From Lachnospiraceae bacterium UBA7026 (GTDB lineage Bacteria; Bacillota; Clostridia; Lachnospirales; Lachnospiraceae): 17,394 nucleotides of DNA. Below are positions 1-6,133 of the stretch, piece after piece. Every line of letters starts with the position of its first letter. The first letter of the stretch is position 1. Location: the NCBI GenBank assembly GCA_002494165.1, contig DLBH01000023.1:1-17394 (forward strand), in the 5' to 3' direction. The notes under the pieces are model-generated. The model was given only the letters and a program-made list of their open reading frames with translations, did not search any database and was not told the origin of the DNA. The position numbers and the translations under genes were made by a program.

Positions 1-515
1 CCCATGAGATAGTAGAAACCGTTGCCGGCAACCCTGGCCGCACTCTCCAGATCAATACCATTAAAGGTCTTCATAATATCTGTATGATAGGGAATCTCAA
101 AATCCGGAACTACCGGCTCGCCATATCTCTGGACTTCCACATTCTCAGAATCATCCTTACCGATAGGCACACTGGGATCAATGATATTGGGGATGGTCAT
201 CATAATCTTTTTGACCTTCTCCGCCAGCTCTTTTTCCTCTGTCTCAAGCTCCGCAAGTCTCTCCACATTACGGTTCACCTGCTGCTTGACTGCCTCGGCC
301 TCTTCCTTCTTGCCCTGCTTCATCAGGGCGCCAATCTGCTTGGCGATCTTCTTCCGGTTTGACCTGAGATCATCACCTTCCTGCTGAGCCGCTCTTCTTT
401 TGGCATCCAGCTCAATAACCTCATCTACAAGGGGAAGCTTATCGTCCTGGAACTTATTGCGGATATTCTGCTTTACGATATCCGGATTCTCTCTGACAAA
501 CTTAATATCTAACAT
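1..515 (-). CDS. serS: Seryl-tRNA synthetase, N-terminal part (cut by window edge)
   Basis: Charges tRNA-Ser with serine in the cytoplasm. About 171 residues are present and the rest lies beyond base 1. The protein opens MLDIKFVRENPDIVKQNI, the typical start of bacterial SerRS. Residues ~25-105 are rich in Lys, Glu, Ala and Arg with heptad-like spacing, matching the tRNA-binding coiled-coil arm. Then comes the linker TIPNIIDPSVPIGKDDSENV, which leads into the catalytic domain in this family. The start is ATG at 515 with GGGAGG 7 bases upstream. The class II catalytic motifs are not in the window. The gene follows the lipid kinase on the same strand after 197 bases. That gap shows no T-box and no convincing promoter, so it may be cotranscribed. 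Identity is secure from the N-terminal domain alone. Confidence 0.95.
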   Translation of the reverse strand, partial: MLDIKFVRENPDIVKQNIRNKFQDDKLPLVDEVIELDAKRRAAQQEGDDLRSNRKKIAKQIGALMKQGKKEEAEAVKQQVNRNVERLAELETEEKELAEKVKKIMMTIPNIIDPSVPIGKDDSENVEVQRYGEPVVPDFEIPYHTDIMKTFNGIDLESAARVAGNGFYYLM

Positions 516-678
516 AGGATCCTCCCAGCTTAAAATATAATAAAATACTTCTCTACTTCTTTTCTTTTCTATTCCTACTCTTATATGACAAAGGCTTCTT
601 TACTGTTTAGGATTCCGCTCCTGTACCGTAGAAATGCCTTTATTAAAAATCAATTGATCTAAACTCTTTTCTCCTGCC

Positions 679-720
679 CCGGCTTCCAGGTTCTGTAACC
701 CGGATTCCAGGCCTACTGGC
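679..720. repeat. Two-copy 21-bp near-tandem repeat at the lipid-kinase stop codon
   Basis: The units 679-699 and 700-720 share CCGGxTTCCAGG at a spacing of 21 bases. The second unit contains the stop codon (713-715) of the upstream gene. Only two imperfect copies exist, so this is weak on its own. It is listed because longer arrays of similar period sit at the nagA and rsmA stop codons. Confidence 0.35.
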
Positions 721-1642
721 CCGCAACTGCCAGCTCTGTCTTTTTGGGAATCAGAATCTGGATTCCGTGATGAAGCAGGGACACCTCTGCAGGAAATCCT
801 CCCTCAAGATACTCCCCGTCATAGTCGAGAGCAATCTCCTTACCTGAAAGGTTCTCTATAAAAATGTTCTCTGCCTGCAGATACTCTACCGCCTGATGAT
901 TGACATGGTCTCCGTTGAGAACAGAAATCAAAAGAGGCAGTATCTGGAAAATATCCGTCTTTTTAAATATGATAATATCCAGCAGACCGTCTGACACTGA
1001 GGCCATGGGGGCAATCTCCCGGAAGCCGCCCACACTCTGGGAATTAGCTACCATAAAGAGGAGCGTCTCCTCTTCAATCACCCGCTCTTCCGTAGTAAAT
1101 CTAAGAAGGAAGGAATTCCCCATCTGCTCCGGCAGGGCCGTGGCTCCCTCAAGATAGTAGGCCAACTTTCCCATTGCCGCCTTTTTATCCTTGGTCACCC
1201 TGAAACCGATATCGCTGAAGATTCCTGCTGCCAGGACATTGATAAAATACTTCCCGTTCACCTTGCCTACATCAACATCCTTGAGTTCATAATCTTTAAT
1301 CATCTGACAGAAATCATCCACATTCTGGGGCAGGTCCAGATAGGTAGCAAAATCGTTGACCGTGCCGGCAGATATAGCCGCCACAGGTATGTGGCTGCCG
1401 CCATTCACGATGCCGTTGATCACTTCATTCAGGGTTCCGTCACCTCCGACGGAAACCACGAAATCATAGTCACCCTGCTTCAACTCTGCCGCCTTCTCCA
1501 TGGCATCATCCTGTTTTTCTGTGTAGAACACGTCAATGGTATTACAAATCTGATCCACGATAAGCTTTCCTGCGATATCTTTGATTCTATCCTGGAAATT
1601 CTGACGTCCCGATGACGGATTGATAATAAATAAGCCCTTCAA
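713..1642 (-). CDS. YegS/BmrU-family lipid (diacylglycerol) kinase
   Basis: Predicted cytoplasmic, membrane-associated lipid kinase that phosphorylates diacylglycerol or a related lipid, probably in phospholipid recycling. The DAGK catalytic fold is recognised from the opening FIINPSSGR and from VSVGGDGTLNEVINGI at residues ~63-78, where GGDGT is the nucleotide-binding loop. The C-terminal half has the family's second beta-rich lobe (LDYDGE near the end). I chose TTG at 1642 as start: GGGAGG lies 9 bases before it, and the protein then begins at the conserved KGLFIINP. An in-frame ATG at 1663 would add seven residues but has no ribosome binding site and would place this GGGAGG inside the gene. 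The resulting 309 aa is normal for the family. The gene has its own promoter (1833-1861) and a ~180-base leader. The substrate cannot be told from sequence. Confidence 0.9.
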   Translation of the reverse strand: MKGLFIINPSSGRQNFQDRIKDIAGKLIVDQICNTIDVFYTEKQDDAMEKAAELKQGDYDFVVSVGGDGTLNEVINGIVNGGSHIPVAAISAGTVNDFATYLDLPQNVDDFCQMIKDYELKDVDVGKVNGKYFINVLAAGIFSDIGFRVTKDKKAAMGKLAYYLEGATALPEQMGNSFLLRFTTEERVIEEETLLFMVANSQSVGGFREIAPMASVSDGLLDIIIFKKTDIFQILPLLISVLNGDHVNHQAVEYLQAENIFIENLSGKEIALDYDGEYLEGGFPAEVSLLHHGIQILIPKKTELAVAGQ

Positions 1643-1827
1643 GATATCTGTCCTCCCATCCATCGAGCAGGCCGACCCCGCTCATACATAGCGATTCCGC
1701 CATCATCTCACGGTTCATGTCCCATGAGGGACCGGGTCTGGTACCCTGCCTCTCCTGCCGGCACGATAGGGGATAGTAGCTTATCGCCTACACAAAGAAA
1801 CGTGAGATCTCCCCCACGTTTCGAATG
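1643..1827 (-). promoter_or_regulatory. Long structured 5' leader of the lipid kinase, class not recognised
   Basis: Between the predicted transcription start (~1827) and the TTG start lie ~185 bases with no credible ORF and many local helices. Read on the minus strand they are: AAACGTG/CACGTTT (1799-1822) at the 5' end; GGCGATA/TATCGTGCC with a 2-base bulge; GGGT/ACCC with a 5-base loop; GTCCC/GGGAC closed by TCAT (about 1718-1731); and GCG/CGC near the gene. No intrinsic terminator is visible, so any control would probably act on translation or stability. I compared it by eye with T-box, TPP, SAM, lysine, guanidine, c-di-GMP, fluoride and Mn consensus motifs and found no match. A regulatory role is inference. 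Confidence 0.45.
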
Positions 1828-1832
1828 AATTC

Positions 1833-1861
1833 ATTTTAACATAGGCATTTTTAAAATACAA
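1833..1861 (-). promoter_or_regulatory. Sigma-A promoter for the lipid kinase
   Basis: On the minus strand TTGTAT (1856-1861) and TAAAAT (1833-1838) are separated by exactly 17 bases. The predicted start near 1827 lies just before the first leader hairpin. Confidence 0.55.
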
Positions 1862-1952
1862 GCCGTTATTCCGCCACTTACGGCCTGCGGTCAGGCGCCC
1901 TGTCCCTGAATCGGCAAGTCCACCGGTTACCTTCAACACTTTTATCCACAAT

Positions 1953-2106
1953 CCGGCTGCCAGTTAACCGGAGCCCATTGGACATTTGACCTGGGCCCGG
2001 CTGTCTGTTAACCGGAGCCCATTGGACTTTTGACCTGGACCCGGCTGTCTGTTAATCAGGCCCCGGCTGTCTGTTAATCAGTGCCTGGCTGACTATTGAT
2101 CAGGAG
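1953..2106. repeat. Tandem array of seven 22-bp units covering the nagA stop codon
   Basis: Units begin at 1953, 1975, 1997, 2019, 2041, 2063 and 2085, each exactly 22 bases. The first four alternate between an A form (starts CCGGCTG, core GTTAACCGGAGC) and a B form (starts CCATTGGAC, core TTTGACCTGG), giving a perfect 44-bp higher-order period. The last three are A-like with the core GTTAATCAGG. The final degenerate unit contains the nagA stop (2100-2102). Minus-strand units repeat the motif CTGATTAACAG, which resembles the nagA terminal CTGATCAATAG. Since 22 is not a multiple of 3 the array is not a coding repeat. There are no spacers, so it is not CRISPR. No array-wide hairpin was found. 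Confidence 0.85.
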
Positions 2107-3320
2107 ATCCGGCAGCCATCCTTGATCACGGCCTTCCGCTCCAGGTCCTGGCCAAGCAGAACCAGATTGGCTCTTTTTCCCTCGGATACCGAACCATAGC
2201 GGTCATAGATTCCCAGGCTCCTGGCCGGATTGACCGTGGCACAGGCTACGGCATCTTCCAAAGCTATGCCCATATCAAGAACCAGCTTTCTGACACATTC
2301 CATCAGATTGGTCACAGAGGCCGCGATGCCTCCCGTGGAGGCCAGTCTGGCCACTCCGTCGCCCTCCCGGACCACTACATCCTGGCCGCCAAGAGTGTAG
2401 GTTCCCGGTCCCAGACCTGCTGCCCTCATGGTATCACTAATCAGGATAATCCTTTCCGCACCCATAAGCCGGAAGGTCGCCCGGACCACGGCAGGGTGAA
2501 TATGATATCCATCACCGATCAGCTCGGCATTTACACCCGGACTGTCAAAAACAGCTCCCGGCAGACCCGGCTCCCGGCTGAGGAAGGGCGTCATGGCATT
2601 ATAGAGATGAACCACATGCCCAACTCCCCCGGCAAAAGCCTCCATAGACCTGTCATAGTCTGCCGCCGTATGGGCCAGGGTTACCTGGACCCGGTCCTTC
2701 ATCTGACGGATAAAATCACCGGAACCCTCCCAGGCTTCCGGAGCAAGGCCGATATACTTTACCAGGCCCCTGGATGCCTGCAGAAAACGGCAGGCGATAT
2801 CCACATCAGGCTCTCTGATATATTCCTCTGCCTGGGCGCCCTTTTTTTCTACACTGATAAAGGGCCCTTCCATATTAATACCGACCAGGTCAGCCCTCAG
2901 GGCCCTTTCCTCCCGGCCGGCCTTGTCCTGCCAGTCTCTGTAATCTGCGGCTTCTTCAAGAATCTGCTCCAGCTGGTCCACTGCCAGGGTCATGGTCGCC
3001 GGTGCTATGGCAGTGATTCCCTGGCCGGCCTGGTATCTTGCGATGGTATCCATAGCCTCCCTGCTGCCGTCACAGAAATCCTCTCCCATACAACCGTGAA
3101 AATGAATATCAATCAGCCCCGGTATCAGCCAGCCGCCCTGACCGTCAATCATCTCACCATCCCCGGGAAGCCTGTCAGTCTCCTCCTGGCCAGCCTTCTC
3201 CGGACTCTCCCCGGAATACAACTCCACTTTTTTTATAAGTCCATCTTCAAGAAGAACCCTTCCCCTGGAAAATGTCCTGTCTTCTGTAAATATATTTACA
3301 TTATTTATTCCTACCACCAT
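2100..3320 (-). CDS. nagA: N-acetylglucosamine-6-phosphate deacetylase
   Basis: Converts GlcNAc-6-P to glucosamine-6-P plus acetate in amino-sugar catabolism and cell-wall recycling; cytoplasmic amidohydrolase. Visible active-site landmarks: PGLIDIHFHG with the HxH pair at residues 73/75, metal ligand E151 in NMEGPF, H217 in LAHT, H238 in VVHLYNAM followed by SREPG, DGYHIHP near 270-276, and catalytic D296 in ISDTMRAAG. The length of 406 aa is slightly above usual because of a polar insertion at ~39-57. The start is ATG at 3320, which lies inside the stop region of the upstream 36-codon ORF (10-base overlap). The site upstream of it is weak, so translation is probably coupled. A TTG at 3335 is possible but worse. 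No nagB is in the window. The 3' end sits in the 22-bp array. Confidence 0.95.
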   Translation of the reverse strand: MVVGINNVNIFTEDRTFSRGRVLLEDGLIKKVELYSGESPEKAGQEETDRLPGDGEMIDGQGGWLIPGLIDIHFHGCMGEDFCDGSREAMDTIARYQAGQGITAIAPATMTLAVDQLEQILEEAADYRDWQDKAGREERALRADLVGINMEGPFISVEKKGAQAEEYIREPDVDIACRFLQASRGLVKYIGLAPEAWEGSGDFIRQMKDRVQVTLAHTAADYDRSMEAFAGGVGHVVHLYNAMTPFLSREPGLPGAVFDSPGVNAELIGDGYHIHPAVVRATFRLMGAERIILISDTMRAAGLGPGTYTLGGQDVVVREGDGVARLASTGGIAASVTNLMECVRKLVLDMGIALEDAVACATVNPARSLGIYDRYGSVSEGKRANLVLLGQDLERKAVIKDGCRIS

Positions 3321-3421
3321 GGCTGTGCAACCCAATTCCCATCAAGATATGCTAAATAAGTAAGAACAAGACCTAATATCGCCAGGACCAGTACTATTAC
3401 CCATTTCGGAATCTTTTCCAT
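3311..3421 (-). CDS. 36-residue single-span membrane peptide overlapping nagA
   Basis: Small hypothetical protein starting MEKIPKWVIVLVLAILGLV. One hydrophobic segment covers residues ~7-24, preceded by Lys and followed by a short polar, Trp-rich tail ending WVAQPWW, so probably N-in with an exposed tail. The start is ATG at 3421 with AGAGAGG 11 bases upstream. A longer in-frame TTG at 3496 is excluded in practice because the predicted transcription start is near 3501, leaving no leader. The gene is first in a two-gene transcript with nagA and its last ten bases overlap the nagA start (CATGGTGGTAG), the arrangement expected for translational coupling. No family was recognised. It could be a functional membrane peptide or mainly a translation leader for nagA. 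Confidence 0.6.
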   Translation of the reverse strand: MEKIPKWVIVLVLAILGLVLTYLAYLDGNWVAQPWW

Positions 3422-3507
3422 GAATTCATCTACCTCTCTTCCAATTCCTTCATTAGTATGCCGGCTATCGCCGTTTTTTGCCTGGTTTTCCACCAATTAT
3501 GTACCCT

Positions 3508-3536
3508 ATTATACACGAAGACGCTTTCTCTGAAAA
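3508..3536 (-). promoter_or_regulatory. Sigma-A promoter for the small ORF - nagA transcript
   Basis: On the minus strand TTTTCA (3531-3536) and a perfect TATAAT (3508-3513) are spaced by 17 bases. The start would be near 3501, giving an ~80-base leader. No cre-like or other operator was recognised. Confidence 0.6.
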
Positions 3537-3538
3537 GC

Positions 3539-3569
3539 AAAAAAGACCAGGCCCTGCCGGACCTGGTCT
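3539..3569 (-). terminator. Rho-independent terminator of hsp20
   Basis: On the minus strand an 8-bp stem AGACCAGG/CCTGGTCT with a 10-base loop is followed by six T residues. It lies just upstream of the nagA-operon promoter and separates it from hsp20. Confidence 0.85.
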
Positions 3570-3586
3570 GAATTTAAGTAGGGAGG

Positions 3587-3621
3587 TCTGCCGGAAAACC
3601 GCTTCCCTGTCTTCCGGCAGA
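3587..3621. repeat. Perfect 10-bp inverted repeat in the hsp20 3' region
   Basis: TCTGCCGGAA (3587-3596) and TTCCGGCAGA (3612-3621) pair perfectly around a 15-base loop. There is no T tract on either side, so it is not a terminator by itself. It lies between the hsp20 stop and its terminator, so it would be in the mRNA 3' UTR. The same CTGCCGGA string also appears in the loop of the neighbouring terminator. Confidence 0.7.
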
Positions 3622-3802
3622 TAGTATTTCAATTCAAAATGCTTTAATGTGGTTACTTTACTACTTTCAAAAATTCTTAAATGGAGGAGTCACAGTCTGT
3701 CTTTGTAATCTTTTAGAGGACACGCCTGTCCTAATATTCTCTTATATAATCCAGCTTGTTCTTATCATCTCTAAAAGAATCTGGTCTTCAATTACTAAGA
3801 TC
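3622..3802 (-). other. AT-rich hsp20 3' UTR with a nested inverted repeat
   Basis: No gene is seen here. The stretch holds CTTTTAGAG (3710-3718) and its exact complement CTCTAAAAG (3769-3777), enclosing a smaller hairpin AGGACA/TGTCCT with a 4-base loop (about 3718-3733). With the hairpins downstream it makes a ~260-base structured 3' UTR, long for a 143-codon gene. It might protect the mRNA or release a small RNA; both are guesses. Confidence 0.35.
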
Positions 3803-4234
3803 TTAGAGGATCTCAATCCGATGATTAGCTTCTATTTCAGGCTTTGCATTCTCCTTGGGGAAGCTTACACTCAGAATACCATCCTTGAATGTAGCCTTGA
3901 TATCTTCCTGGGTCACATGCTCTCCAACATAAAAGCTTCTCTGGCTTCTTCCAACATATCTCTCTCTGCGGACATATTTATTATTCTCGTCCTTCTCTTC
4001 CTTGCTGGAATCCTTTTCAGCAGAGATGGTAAGTGTTCCCTTCTTCAGCTCTACTTTAATCTCTTCCTTGGCATAACCTGGCATCTCCATCTCAAGCTGG
4101 TAGCCGTCGCCGATATCCTTGATATCTGTCTTCATCAGATTCTGGACCGGTCTGGTAAGCTGTCCTCTTACCGGGAACATATCATCGAAAAAGTCATCTA
4201 CAAAATTGTTACTAAAAATACTTGGCATATACAT
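3803..4234 (-). CDS. Small heat-shock protein, Hsp20/alpha-crystallin family
   Basis: ATP-independent holdase chaperone that binds unfolding proteins in the cytoplasm as an oligomer. Its 143 aa is typical of bacterial class A sHSPs. The N-terminal arm (MYMPSIFSNNFVDDFFDDMF) is short and rich in Phe and Asp. The alpha-crystallin domain spans ~34-135 with the expected YQLEMEMPGYAKEEIKVEL strand region, TISAEK, a charged loop KEEKDENNKYVRRER, and the late A-x-x-x-x-G-I-L signature at KATFKDGILSVSFPK. The tail ends HRIEIL, containing the I-x-I motif that docks into neighbouring subunits. The start ATG at 4234 follows AAAGGAG with a 9-base spacer. It is monocistronic: own terminator, own promoter, and a CIRCE operator ~175 bases upstream, so HrcA control is very likely. 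Confidence 0.96.
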   Translation of the reverse strand: MYMPSIFSNNFVDDFFDDMFPVRGQLTRPVQNLMKTDIKDIGDGYQLEMEMPGYAKEEIKVELKKGTLTISAEKDSSKEEKDENNKYVRRERYVGRSQRSFYVGEHVTQEDIKATFKDGILSVSFPKENAKPEIEANHRIEIL

Positions 4235-4253
4235 GAGTCATGTCTCCTTTCAA

Positions 4254-4316
4254 TTATATATGGCAGCACCGGAATCTGTCGGACTGGATCCGGGTGGAAA
4301 TCTCACCCATAATCAT
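4254..4316 (-). CDS. Possible second uORF (20 codons) in the hsp20 leader
   Basis: This reading frame starts MIMGEISTRIQ and ends at TAA 19 bases before the hsp20 ATG. Its ATG overlaps the stop of the preceding uORF (TGATG), so it could be reached by re-initiation. It has no good ribosome binding site of its own, and the coding signal is too short to judge. Listed as a candidate only. Confidence 0.2.
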   Translation of the reverse strand: MIMGEISTRIQSDRFRCCHI

Positions 4317-4372
4317 CAACTCTTTTCTTTTCCCGGAAGCCTCTTCCTTCTTCCTCTCGGTGTTGTAGTCAT
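4316..4372 (-). CDS. Possible basic uORF (18 codons) in the hsp20 leader
   Basis: Encodes MTTTPRGRRKRLPGKEKS. ATG at 4372 is preceded by AAGGAAA with a ~6-base spacer and lies ~18 bases after the predicted transcription start, so ribosomes could load on it first. The peptide is very basic, with Arg/Lys runs that can slow ribosomes. Whether it is translated is unknown; a random ORF of this size in a 155-base leader is quite possible. Confidence 0.3.
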   Translation of the reverse strand: MTTTPRGRRKRLPGKEKS

Positions 4373-4396
4373 TTGCTATTTCCTTGTTACAGCTGT

Positions 4397-4425
4397 AATA
4401 TAACACGTTTATTAGCACTCGTCAA
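4397..4425 (-). promoter_or_regulatory. Sigma-A promoter of hsp20
   Basis: On the minus strand TTGACG (4420-4425) and TATATT (4397-4402) are 17 bases apart. The -35 box and part of the spacer are inside the CIRCE element, so bound HrcA would block RNA polymerase. The predicted start near 4390 gives a leader of ~155 bases. Confidence 0.85.
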
Positions 4426-4438
4426 GTCTGAGTGCTAA
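4412..4438. promoter_or_regulatory. CIRCE operator (HrcA binding site)
   Basis: TTAGCACTC (4412-4420), nine bases, then GAGTGCTAA (4430-4438): a perfect match to the canonical inverted repeat bound by the heat-shock repressor HrcA. It overlaps the hsp20 promoter and lies 150 bases before the divergent exporter gene, which starts too far away to be an obvious target. Confidence 0.97.
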
Positions 4439-4517
4439 TATTTTTTGTGAACATTTTGTGAACTCTCATCCAGATCTTTCCTGTCCCCATAAGTTCTTTT
4501 TTATACGCTTTCTTCCT

Positions 4518-4549
4518 TTGTTTTCTATTTTTCACAAATATGTTATGAT
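4518..4549 (+). promoter_or_regulatory. Weak candidate promoter for the exporter pair
   Basis: A good -10 (TATGAT, 4544-4549) lies 40 bases before the ATG, but the upstream candidates (TTTTCT at 4521 or TTGTTT at 4518) match the -35 consensus poorly or at the wrong spacing. The start would be near 4556. The region 4439-4588 is AT-rich and otherwise featureless. Confidence 0.35.
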
Positions 4550-4588
4550 ATCCTTAAATTATATTTTCTGAAGACAGGAGGCCATAGC

Positions 4589-6133
4589 ATGCCGGAAAAA
4601 GTAAATGCAGCTGATATGCCCGGGAAAAAATCTCTTCCAACGGCATTTATTATTGTAAGTATTGCCAATCACCCGATCCAACAGATCATGCTCAATGAAG
4701 ATACCATGACTATGGGAAGAGACAATGACACTTCAACCGCCCAGATCAGGCTTGATTCTGATGCTCTAGAAGATCTCCAGGGCGTTTTTATAAAGAAAGG
4801 CCAGGGTTATGTTTTCGAATCCATGGTCCGCGGCGACAAAGTCCGGGTTAATGAGCAGGTTCTGGGTTCTGATGCTTTTGACGGGGCCTATAAGGTTTCC
4901 CTTTCCTATGGTGATGTTATCCAAATTTATAAGGATGAAGGTCCTGCCGTAACTATTTTCTATGATAACCGCTACGACCCCAGGGATGCCAAGGTCCAGT
5001 GGAAGTCTCTCAACCTCTGCAATGCCGACGAGCAGCTCTATATTAGCAGAAGTGAAGAGCTGACCGACGGAGATGAAGAGGTATCCGCCATATCCAGTGC
5101 CCTTCCCAAGCGCTTTGCCATTCTGGAAAAGCTGGCTGATGGCTGGTATGTGGGTGACCATAATACCCAGTTTGGCATACAGATCAACCACCGCAAGGTC
5201 AAAGATAGGAAAAAGCTTTCCCCCATGGATGTCATCCTGATTGGAAACAGTATTTTCTTTTATCAGGACCAGCTTCTCTATTATAATCATGTGCAGACCT
5301 CCAAGAATAATCTGTCCATACATATTGAAGAAAGAAGTGTCCGGAACTTCTTCCGCAAACAGATCCTGCTGTCCAATATTGACATGACTATCCGCCCCGG
5401 TGAGATGGTTATGGTCCTGGGCGGGTCCGGAGCAGGTAAGACCACCTTTATTAATGCGGTCATGGGTTATGAGAAAGCCACCGGAACGATCCGTAAAGGT
5501 GATATTGATGTCTATAAGAATTATGACCAGATGAAATACAGCATAGGCTTCGTACCCCAGCAGGACCTGCTGCGACTGGATGACACAGTCCTCGATACCC
5601 TGGCAAATGCCGCTGATATGAAAATGCCTAAAATGATTCCTGAAGAAGAAAAAAAGCAGCGGATTCAGGAAGTCCTTAATACTTTTGGACTGGACAGGGA
5701 GAGCGCTTCTCTGGTATCCAAGCTCTCAGGCGGCCAGCGTAAGAGGCTGAGCATCGCCGTGGAATACATCGCCGACCCTACCCTTTTCTTCCTGGATGAG
5801 CCCGACTCAGGTCTTGACGGCATCATGGCCAGGTCACTCATGGAAGACCTGCGCATCATTGCCGACGAAGAGCGGATTGTTCTCGTCATCACCCACCAGC
5901 CGGACCGGGTTTCCGACCTTTTTGACAAAATCATCGTTCTTGCCAAGGGTGTTAAGGATAATGTAGGCCATCTGGCCTTCTTCGGCACCGTGGGGGAGGC
6001 CCTTGACTTTTTCGAAAGCGATAGTCTTGAAGGCATCGTCCGCCGGATCAACCGCCCCGATGAGGGTGGAGAGGGCCTGGCAGACCAGTTTATCGAGAAA
6101 TTTTCATTAGTGAAGGAGAATATTGATGGATAA
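4589..6133 (+). CDS. FHA-FHA-ABC ATPase, ABCG-like exporter subunit
   Basis: ATP-hydrolysing subunit of an ABCG-type exporter with two N-terminal forkhead-associated-like domains. FHA1 is ~20-125 (conserved GRD at 43-45, late N-x-x and YGDVIQI); FHA2 is ~170-235 (QINHRKVKDRKKLSPMDVI). Neither keeps the classic SRxH phosphothreonine pocket, so they may bind differently or not at all. The ABC domain is complete: Walker A GGSGAGKT (278-285), Q-loop VPQQD (~322-326), signature LSGGQRKR (379-386), Walker B LFFLDEP (399-405), and H436 in ITHQ. The SGLDG after Walker B and the tail GEALDFFES are ABCG traits. The start ATG follows AGGAGG by 7 bases. The gene overlaps its permease by 8 bases. Mycobacterial Rv1747 is a known FHA-ABC-permease fusion; here the permease is split off. 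The substrate is unknown. Confidence 0.93.
   Translation: MPEKVNAADMPGKKSLPTAFIIVSIANHPIQQIMLNEDTMTMGRDNDTSTAQIRLDSDALEDLQGVFIKKGQGYVFESMVRGDKVRVNEQVLGSDAFDGAYKVSLSYGDVIQIYKDEGPAVTIFYDNRYDPRDAKVQWKSLNLCNADEQLYISRSEELTDGDEEVSAISSALPKRFAILEKLADGWYVGDHNTQFGIQINHRKVKDRKKLSPMDVILIGNSIFFYQDQLLYYNHVQTSKNNLSIHIEERSVRNFFRKQILLSNIDMTIRPGEMVMVLGGSGAGKTTFINAVMGYEKATGTIRKGDIDVYKNYDQMKYSIGFVPQQDLLRLDDTVLDTLANAADMKMPKMIPEEEKKQRIQEVLNTFGLDRESASLVSKLSGGQRKRLSIAVEYIADPTLFFLDEPDSGLDGIMARSLMEDLRIIADEERIVLVITHQPDRVSDLFDKIIVLAKGVKDNVGHLAFFGTVGEALDFFESDSLEGIVRRINRPDEGGEGLADQFIEKFSLVKENIDG

Noticed and set aside
516..712. T-box leader for serS
   Set aside because: No AGGGTGGNACCGCG-like box, specifier loop or terminator was found in the gap.
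1953..2106. Repeats at the nagA end as a CRISPR array
   Set aside because: The units are directly adjacent with no unique spacers, and no cas genes are in the window.
2496..3359. Long plus-strand ORF opposite nagA
   Set aside because: It is antisense to a well-supported nagA with all active-site motifs, and its product is low-grade and unrecognisable.
3422..3496. 25-residue N-terminal extension of the small membrane peptide from a TTG
   Set aside because: The predicted transcription start is only ~5 bases before this TTG, so it would have no ribosome binding site in the mRNA.
3647..4312. Plus-strand ORF across the hsp20 region
   Set aside because: It is antisense to hsp20 and its UTR; its apparent hydrophobicity arises from the complement of charged hsp20 codons.
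4412..4438. Inverted repeat as a terminator
   Set aside because: It is a perfect CIRCE overlapping a good promoter, with no T tract in a suitable position.
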